NCBI GenBank assembly: GCA_024642005.1
Contig: JAHECA010000030.1
Coordinates: 1 to 35,610 of the forward strand
Source: Robiginitalea sp.
Lineage (GTDB): Bacteria > Bacteroidota > Bacteroidia > Flavobacteriales > Flavobacteriaceae
Direction: 5' to 3'
DNA length: 35,610 nt
Made by a program: the position numbers and the translations under genes. Positions 1 through 7,796 of this stretch are shown one piece after another (within the stretch, counting starts at the first letter, position 1; every line of letters begins with the position of its first letter). Under the pieces are notes generated by a model, which saw only the letters and a list, made by a program, of their open reading frames with translations, was not told the DNA's origin and did not search any database.

Positions 1-2
1 CG

Positions 3-1478
3 GTTATGTCCCTGGGGGAAACCCAGATGAAGCCCACCGCCATGCTTTACAGGAACCTGGCCTCCATGGATGTGGAGGAGAGTATCCGGGCCAACCCCAT
101 GGACGGGGTGGTGCTGCTGTGTGGCTGCGACAAGACCACTCCTTCCCTGGTAATGGGGGCCTGCAGTGTAAACCTGCCCACCCTGGTGGTTTCCGGCGGG
201 CCCATGCTTACCGGTCACTACCGCGGGAAGCCGATCAGTACTTCAGACGTCTGGCGTTTCAGCGAAAAGCACCGGGCCGGGCAGATGTCAGACGCCGAAA
301 TGCGCCTGGCCGAGGCTGGCCTGTGCCGCAGCGACGGGCACTGTGCGGTGATGGGCACGGCCTCTACCATGGCCTGCATGGTGGAATCACTGGGCATTGC
401 CCTGCCTGGGAACGCGGCCATTCCGGCGCCGGATGCAGCCCGCAAGGTACACGCCCAGCAGGCGGGCGCCGAAATTGTTCGCATGGTAAAGGAAGACCGC
501 AAGTTGTCTGATGTGCTGACCCGGGAGGCCTTTGAAAATGCGATCAAGGTAAATTCGGCCATCGGCGGGTCTACCAACTTTGTGATCCACCTGCTGGCCA
601 TCGCCGGACGCATCGGGGTAGACCTGAAACTTGACGACTTCGATGCCCTTTCGGCCGATATCCCCCTGCTGGCCAACCTGCAACCCTCCGGGAAATTCTT
701 CATGGAAGATTTCTACTACGCCGGAGGCCTGCCGGCCGTGATCAAGGAACTCCTGCCCAGACTGCACCGGCAGTGCGTCGGGGTGAACGGGCAATCGCTT
801 GAAAAAAATTATGCCGATACCGAATGCTACAACACAGACATCATCGGCCGGCTGGGCAAGCCATTCTCGACTGTTTCAGGCGTGGTGATCGTAAAGGGCA
901 ACCTATCGGAAAACGGGGCCGTGCTCAAGCCGACTGCGGCCACCGCAGCCCTGATGCGACATACCGGCAAGGCAGTGGTTTTTGAAGACATAGACGACTA
1001 TAAAGCCCGCATTGACGACCCCAACCTGCCCGTAGATGCGGGCAGTGTGCTGGTGCTGAAAAATGTGGGGCCCAAAGGATACCCCGGCATGCCCGAGGTA
1101 GGGAATATGGGCCTGCCCACCAAGCTGCTCGAGCAGGGGGTTACCGATATGGTGCGCATCTCTGACGGGCGCATGAGCGGGACGGGATTCGGCACCGTGG
1201 TGCTGCATGTCTCGCCCGAGTCGGCCGACGGCGGTACCCTGGGCATTGTGTGCGATGGCGACAGCATAACCCTCGATGTGGAAAAACGCCTGCTGCACCT
1301 CGACGTCCCCGAGGCCGAGATCGAAAAACGCAAGAAGGAACGACAGGCTAAAATGACCCTGGTCCCGCGCGGGTATGTGCACCTGTACCAACAGCATGTG
1401 CAGGGCGCCCATCTGGGGGCCGACCTCGACTTTTTGAGGGGTGGGTCGGGCAGCCAGGTAACCAAGGATTCGCACTGA
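3..1478 (+). CDS. IlvD/Edd-family sugar-acid dehydratase, 5' truncated by the window edge
   Basis: Fe-S dehydratase that would remove water from an aldonic acid (arabinonate, xylonate or fuconate type) to give a 2-keto-3-deoxy acid. The family is usually about 570-590 residues; about 490 are visible, and the first visible codons (VMSLGETQMKPTAMLYRNL) match a region roughly 80-100 residues inside such proteins, so the real start lies upstream. Visible family motifs are CGCDKTTPS, with the cluster-binding Cys and the conserved DK, CRSDGHCAVMGTASTM, and GGSTNFVIHLLA. The pattern is closer to the arabinonate/xylonate branch than to biosynthetic IlvD. No ilv genes are nearby. Its TGA overlaps the ATG of the next SDR by one base, so the two are translationally linked. 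The family call is firm; the substrate is inferred from the fucose context. Confidence 0.88.
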   Translation, partial: VMSLGETQMKPTAMLYRNLASMDVEESIRANPMDGVVLLCGCDKTTPSLVMGACSVNLPTLVVSGGPMLTGHYRGKPISTSDVWRFSEKHRAGQMSDAEMRLAEAGLCRSDGHCAVMGTASTMACMVESLGIALPGNAAIPAPDAARKVHAQQAGAEIVRMVKEDRKLSDVLTREAFENAIKVNSAIGGSTNFVIHLLAIAGRIGVDLKLDDFDALSADIPLLANLQPSGKFFMEDFYYAGGLPAVIKELLPRLHRQCVGVNGQSLEKNYADTECYNTDIIGRLGKPFSTVSGVVIVKGNLSENGAVLKPTAATAALMRHTGKAVVFEDIDDYKARIDDPNLPVDAGSVLVLKNVGPKGYPGMPEVGNMGLPTKLLEQGVTDMVRISDGRMSGTGFGTVVLHVSPESADGGTLGIVCDGDSITLDVEKRLLHLDVPEAEIEKRKKERQAKMTLVPRGYVHLYQQHVQGAHLGADLDFLRGGSGSQVTKDSH

Positions 1479-2248
1479 TGGAACAACAGCACCAATCACC
1501 TCTCAAGGATAAAGTAGCCATCGTGACCGGGGCAGGGCGAGGCATCGGCCTGGAGATCGGCCGCCAGCTGGCCGGGGCCGGAGCACGGGTGCTGCTCAAC
1601 GACGTGGATGCAGGCCTGGCACGCGGGGCGGCGCAGGCCATTGGCAGCCATTGCCTGGCGGTGGCAGGCGACGCCAGCGACCCGGATGTAATACGGGAAC
1701 TGGTCGAGACAGCAGTAGACCGTTTCGGGAAACTCGACATCGCCATCGCCAATGCGGGGATAACCCTGTTCGGCGATTTTCTGACCTATTCGCGCGAGGA
1801 TTTCTTCCGGGTCATGGAAGTGAACCTGGCCGGCAGCTTTTTCCTTGCCCAGGCCGCGGCGAACCAGATGAAGGAACAGCCCGAAGGCGGGTCACTCCTT
1901 TTCATGTCGTCGGTAACCGGGCACCAGGCCCACAAAAACCTGGGTGCCTACGGGATGACCAAGGCGGCTTTGGAAATGCTGGCCCGCAACCTGGTTATCG
2001 AGATTTCGGAATACAAGATCAATGTAAACGCCATTGCCCCGGGGGCCACTATCACCGAACGGACCCTGGAAGACCCCGAGTACGAAGACACCTGGGCAGC
2101 ACTTACCCCCATGGGCCGGGCGGGCACCGTGCAGGACGTGGCTGCCGCCGCCCTTTTCCTGGTCTCGGATGCAGCCCGCCACATCACCGGCCAGACCCTG
2201 GTGGTCGACGGGGGCTGGACGGCCGTAAGCCCTTCACCTTATAAATAG
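1478..2248 (+). CDS. SDR-family NAD(P)-dependent oxidoreductase (1st of five)
   Basis: Classical short-chain dehydrogenase of 256 residues with one Rossmann domain. The cofactor motif TGAGRGIG sits near residues 18-25, followed by IANAG, the catalytic Ser in MSSVTG, the active-site pair in YGMTK, and a C-terminal VVDGGWT. It starts inside the stop codon of the dehydratase upstream (TGATG overlap). Family and fold are certain. The substrate is not readable from sequence; position points to a sugar, an aldonolactone or a keto-deoxy acid. It may oxidise the sugar that feeds the neighbouring IlvD-type dehydratase and SMP-30 lactonase. Confidence 0.85.
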   Translation: MEQQHQSPLKDKVAIVTGAGRGIGLEIGRQLAGAGARVLLNDVDAGLARGAAQAIGSHCLAVAGDASDPDVIRELVETAVDRFGKLDIAIANAGITLFGDFLTYSREDFFRVMEVNLAGSFFLAQAAANQMKEQPEGGSLLFMSSVTGHQAHKNLGAYGMTKAALEMLARNLVIEISEYKINVNAIAPGATITERTLEDPEYEDTWAALTPMGRAGTVQDVAAAALFLVSDAARHITGQTLVVDGGWTAVSPSPYK

Positions 2249-2256
2249 CAAAGCCC

Positions 2257-3030
2257 ATGTTCAGACTCGACGCAAAAACAGCACTGGTAACCGGAGGCGG
2301 TAAGGGGATTGGCCAGGCCATCTCGGAGCGCTTCGCCAAACAAGGCGCCCGGGTCTATATCCTGGATGTAGACGAAAAAGGGGCCGCAGAAACCATCGGC
2401 CGCATACAAGAGGCAGGGGGCATCGGCTTTTTCGAACCCTGCGACGTTACCCGCCCGGCCCAGGTGCGGGAAGCGGTAGACAGCATTGCCGCGGCTGCGG
2501 GCAGTATCGATATTGTGGTCAACAATGCGGGCATTGCCCACATTGGCACGGCCGAATCGACCACCCCCGAAGACCTGGACCGCTTGCTCGACGTGAATGT
2601 GAAAGGGGTCGCCCATGTGCTCAGGGCCACCCTGCCCCACCTCAAGGAAAAAGGAGGCGCCGTGCTCAACATGGCTTCGGTGGCGGCCTTCGTGGGCCTG
2701 AATGACCGTTTTGCCTACAGCGCCACGAAAGGGGCGGTAGCCACCATGACCCTTTCGGTGGCCAAAGATTACCTGAGCTACGGCATCCGCTGCAACAGCA
2801 TTTCTCCCGGCAGGGTGCACACCCCCTTTGTAGACGGTTTCCTGAAACAGAACTACCCCGGGCGCGAAGCGGAAATGTTCGAAAAACTCGCGCTCACCCA
2901 ACCCATTGGCCGCATGGCCGAACCGGAAGAGATCGCCTGCCTGGCCCTCTACCTCTGCTCAGACGAGGCCAGTTTTATCACCGGGAGCGATTTCCCCATA
3001 GACGGGGGCTTCAAAACCCTGAACACCTAA
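2257..3030 (+). CDS. SDR-family oxidoreductase, candidate 2-keto-3-deoxy-L-fuconate dehydrogenase
   Basis: Classical SDR of 257 residues with TGGGKGIG (cofactor), NNAGIAHIG, the Ser in NMASVAAF and the YSATK catalytic pair. The segment RCNSISPGRVHTPFVDG is reminiscent of SDRs that oxidise 2-keto-3-deoxy-L-fuconate at C4 in non-phosphorylative L-fucose catabolism; this is recall of the family, not a search. That step would give the 2,4-diketo acid cleaved by the FAH-family hydrolase two genes downstream. It starts 8 bases after the previous stop. The SDR at 4846 is an equally reasonable candidate for the same step, so the exact role is open. Confidence 0.8.
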   Translation: MFRLDAKTALVTGGGKGIGQAISERFAKQGARVYILDVDEKGAAETIGRIQEAGGIGFFEPCDVTRPAQVREAVDSIAAAAGSIDIVVNNAGIAHIGTAESTTPEDLDRLLDVNVKGVAHVLRATLPHLKEKGGAVLNMASVAAFVGLNDRFAYSATKGAVATMTLSVAKDYLSYGIRCNSISPGRVHTPFVDGFLKQNYPGREAEMFEKLALTQPIGRMAEPEEIACLALYLCSDEASFITGSDFPIDGGFKTLNT

Positions 3031-3042
3031 GCCGAGAAAACC

Positions 3043-3954
3043 TTGCCGCCACCTGCCCAACCCGTATTCGAAACCCTGACCCCCCACCGCTCCGAACTGG
3101 GGGAAGGCCCTGTATGGGATGCGCGTACAAGGGCCCTCTGCTGGGTGGACATCACCTCGGGGCATATACACGAATTCCGGTTTCCCGACAATAACCATAG
3201 CCTGCTCGACACGGGGGAGATGGTGGGCGCCGTGGCCCTGCTCCCCGACGGGAATTACCTGGCAGCCCTGCAAAGCGGCCTGGCGGTGATCGATCGGGAA
3301 AGCGGTGCCCGAAAGCCCTTGTGTCATCCGGAAGCGGCACGCCCTGGAAATCGCTACAACGACGGAAAATGTGACCCGGCCGGCCGGTTTTGGGTCGGCA
3401 CCATGGCCCTGGACGAACAACCCGGGGCTGGAAGCCTTTATATGCTAAACAGCGACCTTACCACCGAACTCAAGGTGGAAGGGGTGAGCATCTCTAACGG
3501 GCTGGCCTGGAGCGCCGACCAGCGCACCCTGTACTACATCGACAGCCCTACACGCCGGGTACAGGCCTTCGATTTTGACAAAAAAACGGGCAACCTGTCA
3601 AACCGGCGGGTGGCTTTTTCCATTCCGGAGGAAGAAGGCAGCCCCGACGGCATGACCATCGACCGGGAAGGCATGCTCTGGATCGCCCACTGGGACGGCT
3701 GGCAGGTGGCGCGCTGGAACCCAGCCAACGGGGAGAAGCTGCTCGGGTGGCGGCTGCCGGCCGCCCGCATTACCTCATGTACCTTCGGGGGCGACGGGAT
3801 GAATGACCTCTTTGTGACCTCGGCACGGGTAGGCCTTTCGGCAAAAGAGCTCGCCTCACAGCCCCTGGCCGGGGCGGTCTTCCTGATCAAAAATTGTGGG
3901 TATGGCGGATGGGAACCCGACTGGTGCAGCTATCCAACTCTGCAAAAAAGATGA
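3043..3954 (+). CDS. SMP-30/gluconolactonase/LRE family lactonase, TTG start
   Basis: Six-bladed beta-propeller lactonase of 303 residues that would hydrolyse an aldonolactone to the aldonate. Conserved metal and active-site segments are visible: GEGPVW with E21, RYNDGKCDPAGRFWVGTM, NGLAWS, and SPDGMTID. The start is a TTG 12 bases after the previous stop; a stop lies just upstream in frame and the first in-frame ATG is about 60 residues in, past the GEGPVW motif, so TTG is the only sensible start. The last 25 residues (from FLIKNCGYGG) do not resemble the usual family ending; a late frameshift is possible but not shown. This is the second lactonase type in the operon, alongside the unrelated amidohydrolase at 6962. 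Confidence 0.87.
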   Translation: MPPPAQPVFETLTPHRSELGEGPVWDARTRALCWVDITSGHIHEFRFPDNNHSLLDTGEMVGAVALLPDGNYLAALQSGLAVIDRESGARKPLCHPEAARPGNRYNDGKCDPAGRFWVGTMALDEQPGAGSLYMLNSDLTTELKVEGVSISNGLAWSADQRTLYYIDSPTRRVQAFDFDKKTGNLSNRRVAFSIPEEEGSPDGMTIDREGMLWIAHWDGWQVARWNPANGEKLLGWRLPAARITSCTFGGDGMNDLFVTSARVGLSAKELASQPLAGAVFLIKNCGYGGWEPDWCSYPTLQKR

Positions 3955-3976
3955 GACAAACCAAAATGACAAGACC

Positions 3977-4825
3977 ATGAAACTCATACGCTTTGGTAAT
4001 CCGGGTGCCGAAAAACCCGGCCTGTTGCTAAACGGCAACCGCAAAGACCTCTCCGGGCATTTCCGCGACTGGGACCGCGACTTTTTCAACGGGGGCGGGC
4101 CCGGCCAGGTGGAACAGCTCCTGTCAGGCGGGGCTTCCTTCCCTGACGTACCCGAATCGGCCCGGTGGGCCTCGTGCGTGCCACGCCCCGGCAAGGTGCT
4201 CTGCATCGGCCTGAATTATTCCGACCACGCCCGTGAAAGCGGCATGGCCATTCCGGAGGAGCCGATCCTCTTCCAGAAGGCGGCCAATACGGTGGTGGGG
4301 CCCTACGATACCCTGCTCATCCCCCGGGGAAGTAAAAAGACCGACTGGGAAGTGGAGCTTGGCATCGTGATCGGGAAAGATGCGCGCTACCTGAAATCGG
4401 CTGAAGAAGCAGCCGGGTTTATTGGCGGGTACTGCGTATCCCACGACGTTTCGGAACGGGCCTTCCAGCTCGAACGGGGCGGGCAGTGGACCAAGGGGAA
4501 ATCGTGCGATACCTTCAACCCCCTGGGGCCCTGGCTGGCCACACCCGACGAGGTAAATAACGTACAGCAGCTCGATATGCAGCTTTCGGTCAACGGCAAG
4601 CGCATGCAATCGGGCAGCACCCAGACCATGATCTTCGATTGCCTGTACCTGGTGTACTACCTTTCTCAGTTCATGACCCTGGAAGCCGGCGACCTGATCT
4701 CGACCGGCACCCCGCCCGGGGTGGGATTGGGCATGAAACCGCCCCAATACCTGCAGGCAGGCGACGTGGTGGAGCTGAGCATTGAGGGCCTGGGCAGCCA
4801 GAAACAAGTCTGTAAGAACGCCTGA
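3977..4825 (+). CDS. Fumarylacetoacetate hydrolase (FAH) family protein, likely 2,4-diketo-3-deoxy-L-fuconate hydrolase
   Basis: FAH-fold hydrolase of 282 residues that cleaves a C-C bond in a diketo acid. In the fucose route it would split 2,4-diketo-3-deoxy-L-fuconate into pyruvate and L-lactate. The N-terminal MKLIRFGNPGAEKPGLL is the usual beginning of this subgroup, so the ATG at 3977 is preferred over an open extension from 3896 that overlaps the SMP-30 gene. Metal-binding segments are present: GLNYSDHA, DWEVELGIVIGK and YCVSHDVSER. The C-terminal STGTPPGVGLGMKPPQYL is diagnostic of the family. It lies 22 bases after the SMP-30 stop and 20 bases before the next SDR. The diketo-acid substrate is inferred from neighbours. 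Confidence 0.88.
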   Translation: MKLIRFGNPGAEKPGLLLNGNRKDLSGHFRDWDRDFFNGGGPGQVEQLLSGGASFPDVPESARWASCVPRPGKVLCIGLNYSDHARESGMAIPEEPILFQKAANTVVGPYDTLLIPRGSKKTDWEVELGIVIGKDARYLKSAEEAAGFIGGYCVSHDVSERAFQLERGGQWTKGKSCDTFNPLGPWLATPDEVNNVQQLDMQLSVNGKRMQSGSTQTMIFDCLYLVYYLSQFMTLEAGDLISTGTPPGVGLGMKPPQYLQAGDVVELSIEGLGSQKQVCKNA

Positions 4826-4845
4826 ACAACCGAAAACCTAAGCCT

Positions 4846-5598
4846 ATGGAACGATTTAAAGGGCAAGTAGCCGTTATTTCAGGAGGAGCCGACGGACTCG
4901 GAAAGGGCATTGCCCGACGCATCGCCTCTGAAGGCGGGCATGTGGCCCTCTTTGACCGCAATGCATCACTTTTGCAGGCCACCACAAACGAATTCAGGCA
5001 GGAAGGGCTCAGCGCTTCGGCCCACGTGGCAGACGTGGCCCTGGAAGACCAGGTACAAAAAGCCTATCAGCAGGTGCTGAAAACCTACGGGAAAATCGAC
5101 GCCATGGTACACGCCGCAGGGATAGTGGGGCCAACCAGCACCCGTATCACGGAGTACCCCACCGCCGCTTTCGACGAAATTTACGCCGTGAACCTGCGGG
5201 GCACTTTTTTGATGGCGAAGTTTGCCCTGCAGGCCATGGAGCCGGCCGGGTACGGCCGCATATTGCTGATCGCCTCCATCGCCGGCAAGGAGGGGAACCC
5301 CGGCATGGCAGGCTATTCGGCTACCAAAGGCGGGGTAATCGGCCTGGTGAAGGGCATCGGCAAGGAGTTTGCCCAAAGCGGCATTACCGTAAACGGCCTG
5401 GCGCCTGCCGTAATCAAAACCGCCATGAACGCCGATACCCATCCCGACCAATTGGCATACATGACGGCCAAGATCCCGATGGGGCGGCTGGGCACCGTGG
5501 AGGAAGTAGCGGCCATGGGGGCCTGGATCGTCTCTCCGGAATGCACCTTCTCGACGGGCTTCGTCTTTGACCTTTCGGGGGGAAGGGCTACTTATTGA
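4846..5598 (+). CDS. SDR-family oxidoreductase (3rd of five), sugar-acid catabolism subgroup
   Basis: Classical SDR of 250 residues: SGGADGLG cofactor loop, HAAGIVG in place of the usual NNAG, LIASIAGKEGNP around the catalytic Ser, YSATK, and the C-terminal FDLSGGRATY. SDRs ending in SGGRATY are, to my recollection, often found beside sugar-acid dehydratases and FAH-family hydrolases. It could carry out the 4-dehydrogenation of 2-keto-3-deoxy-L-fuconate just before the FAH step, or the equivalent step for another sugar. It lies between the FAH hydrolase and L-fuconate dehydratase, in the same transcription unit. Confidence 0.83.
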   Translation: MERFKGQVAVISGGADGLGKGIARRIASEGGHVALFDRNASLLQATTNEFRQEGLSASAHVADVALEDQVQKAYQQVLKTYGKIDAMVHAAGIVGPTSTRITEYPTAAFDEIYAVNLRGTFLMAKFALQAMEPAGYGRILLIASIAGKEGNPGMAGYSATKGGVIGLVKGIGKEFAQSGITVNGLAPAVIKTAMNADTHPDQLAYMTAKIPMGRLGTVEEVAAMGAWIVSPECTFSTGFVFDLSGGRATY

Positions 5599-5636
5599 AC
5601 AACGACAAAACCAAAACCTCAGTACCGGAATTACCT

Positions 5637-6965
5637 ATGAAATCAAACCCAACCATTACCGCCCTCCGCGTAGAAGATATCCGGTTCCCGACCAGCCGGG
5701 AGGCCATTGGCTCCGACGCCATGAATACCGACCCCGACTACTCGGCTGCCTATGTGATCCTAGAGACAGACCACCCCGGCCTGGAAGGGCACGGGCTCAC
5801 CTTTACCATCGGCCGGGGCAACGAGATCTGCACCCGGGCCATCGAGGCGCTGAAGCACCTGGTCGTGGGCCTGTCACTTGCTGAAATCGCAGCCGACATG
5901 GCCGGGTTCTGGAAGCGGATAACCGGAGACTCCCAATTGCGCTGGCTGGGGCCCGACAAGGGGGTGATCCACCTGGCGACCGGGGCCGTGGTAAACGCCG
6001 TATGGGACCTCTATGCCAAAAACGAGGATAAACCCCTTTGGCAATTGCTCTGCGACATGTCTGCCGAGCAATTGCTTTCCTGTGTCGATTTCACCTACCT
6101 GACCGATGCGCTCACCCCTGAGGAGGCACTGGCCCTGCTGAAGCAAGCGGAAAGCGGGAAAAAAGAACGGCTCGCCCGCCTGCGGGCCGAAGGCTTCCCG
6201 GGCTACACCACCTCGGCCGGGTGGCTGGGCTATTCAGACGACAAAATCAGGATGCTGGTGCGCGAGGCCAAAGCCGAGGGATGGAAACACCTGAAGATGA
6301 AGGTGGGGTCTAACCTGCAGGACGACATTCGCAGGGCGGCCATAATTACCGAAGAAACCGGCGGGGCCATGACCCTGATGATGGATGCCAACCAGAAATG
6401 GGAGGTGAACCAGGCCATTGCTAACATGAAAGAACTGGCCCGCTTCAGGCCCTTCTGGATCGAGGAGCCCACCAGCCCCGACGACATTTTGGGCCATGCA
6501 GCCATCGCCCGCGCTGTTGCCCCTATTAAGGTGGCCACCGGGGAGCACTGCCAGAACCGCATTATTTTCAAGCAGCTTCTGCAGGCAGGCGCCATTGGTA
6601 TTTGCCAGATAGACAGCTGCCGGGTGGGTGGTGTTAACGAGGTGCTGGCCATTCTGCTGCTGGCCGCCAAATTCGGGGTGCCGGTATGCCCGCATGCCGG
6701 GGGCGTGGGCCTGTGCGAATACGTGCAGCACCTGTCCGTTGTAGACTATGTGTCCATCTCAGGCAGCCTGGAAAACCGCATGATCGAATACGTAGACCAC
6801 CTGCACGAGCACTTCCTGCACCCGGTGGTGATCGAAAAAGGCGCTTACCGCCTGCCGGAGGCGCCCGGGTACAGCATTGAGATGAAACCCGCTTCCCGGG
6901 CTACCTTCCGCTATCCCGACGGGGCATTCTGGCGGGAAGACCTGGCCAAAAACCCCCTCCCATGA
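5637..6965 (+). CDS. L-fuconate dehydratase (enolase superfamily, FucD type)
   Basis: Enolase-superfamily acid-sugar dehydratase of 442 residues converting L-fuconate to 2-keto-3-deoxy-L-fuconate. All key residues can be placed: KxK at K220/K222, Mg ligands D250 (MDANQKW), E276 (WIEEPTSPDD) and E303 (TGEHCQN), and base H353 in CPHAGGVGLCEYVQHLS. These are each offset by two from the numbering I recall for Xanthomonas campestris FucD. The ATG at 5637 gives the expected N-terminus; an upstream TTG at 5595 overlaps the previous stop and is not favoured. The 3' end overlaps the lactonase gene by ATGA. This gene anchors the assignment of the whole operon to L-fucose. Confidence 0.93.
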   Translation: MKSNPTITALRVEDIRFPTSREAIGSDAMNTDPDYSAAYVILETDHPGLEGHGLTFTIGRGNEICTRAIEALKHLVVGLSLAEIAADMAGFWKRITGDSQLRWLGPDKGVIHLATGAVVNAVWDLYAKNEDKPLWQLLCDMSAEQLLSCVDFTYLTDALTPEEALALLKQAESGKKERLARLRAEGFPGYTTSAGWLGYSDDKIRMLVREAKAEGWKHLKMKVGSNLQDDIRRAAIITEETGGAMTLMMDANQKWEVNQAIANMKELARFRPFWIEEPTSPDDILGHAAIARAVAPIKVATGEHCQNRIIFKQLLQAGAIGICQIDSCRVGGVNEVLAILLLAAKFGVPVCPHAGGVGLCEYVQHLSVVDYVSISGSLENRMIEYVDHLHEHFLHPVVIEKGAYRLPEAPGYSIEMKPASRATFRYPDGAFWREDLAKNPLP

Positions 6966-7789
6966 TCCTTGACACCCACGTTCACTTTTGGGACTACAAC
7001 CCGGTCCGGGATGCCTGGATCGACGAAACCATGGTGGCCCTCCGCCGCGATTTTACCCCGGCAGACCTACGAAAAGCCTGCCACGGCCTGCAGGTGGAGG
7101 GCTTTGTTGCCGTACAGGCCGACCCCTCAGTGGCCGAAACCGAATTTTTGATGGGCCTGGCTTCGGCCCATCCGGAAATCAAAGGGGTGGTGGGCTGGCT
7201 CAACCTTTGCAGCCCCATTTTGGGAGAACACCTCGAACTGTATACCCTGAACCCCGCCCTGAAAGGGCTGCGCCACATCGTACAGGCCGAGCCACCGGGC
7301 TTTATGGACCGCCCCGATTTCCGCCGGGGTCTGGCAGCCCTCCAATCGCATGGCCTTACCTACGACATCCTGATCTATGCCCCGCAATTGGAAGAGGCCT
7401 CCCGCCTGGTGCGTGATTTTCCCGGGCAGGCTTTTGTGCTCGACCACCTGGGCAAGCCCAACATCCGCGAGGGAGGGTATCAGCAGTGGAAAGCAGGCCT
7501 GGAGTTGCTCGCGGCAGCTCCGAATTGCTGCTGCAAGCTATCGGGCCTGGTAACCGAAGCCCGATGGGAGGGCTGGACTGCAGATGATCTGCGCCCGTAC
7601 CTGGAGACCACCCTGGAACTGTTCGGGCCCCGGCGCCTGCTCTACGGCTCCGACTGGCCGGTTTGCCGGCTGGCTGCAAGCTATGCAGCCGTTTTAGACC
7701 TGGTGCTTGACTTTATAAAAACCCTTACGGCCACGGAACAACGGCAAATCCTTTGGGAAAATGCCCATTCCTTCTACCGTTTAATTTGA
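6962..7789 (+). CDS. TIM-barrel amidohydrolase, likely L-fucono-1,5-lactonase
   Basis: Amidohydrolase_2/COG3618 family protein of 275 residues, the family that includes L-fuconolactonases and L-rhamnonolactonases. Visible metal-site motifs are the N-terminal HVH (H6, H8) in DTHVHFWDY, VLDHLGKPN, KLSGLVTEA and the C-terminal YGSDWPVC with its catalytic Asp. It would open the lactone made by L-fucose dehydrogenase to L-fuconate, the substrate of the dehydratase whose stop codon overlaps this start (ATGA). It has no signal peptide, so it is cytoplasmic. The fucose assignment rests on the family plus this overlap. Confidence 0.9.
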   Translation: MILDTHVHFWDYNPVRDAWIDETMVALRRDFTPADLRKACHGLQVEGFVAVQADPSVAETEFLMGLASAHPEIKGVVGWLNLCSPILGEHLELYTLNPALKGLRHIVQAEPPGFMDRPDFRRGLAALQSHGLTYDILIYAPQLEEASRLVRDFPGQAFVLDHLGKPNIREGGYQQWKAGLELLAAAPNCCCKLSGLVTEARWEGWTADDLRPYLETTLELFGPRRLLYGSDWPVCRLAASYAAVLDLVLDFIKTLTATEQRQILWENAHSFYRLI

Positions 7790-7796
7790 GAAGCCC

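Noticed and set aside
3896-3976. N-terminal extension of the FAH-family protein
   Set aside because: It overlaps the SMP-30 gene, and homologues begin at MKLIRFG, which corresponds to the ATG at 3977.
5595-5636. TTG start adding 14 residues to L-fuconate dehydratase
   Set aside because: Overlaps the preceding stop, adds a non-conserved peptide, and the ATG at 5637 gives catalytic positions consistent with known FucD numbering.
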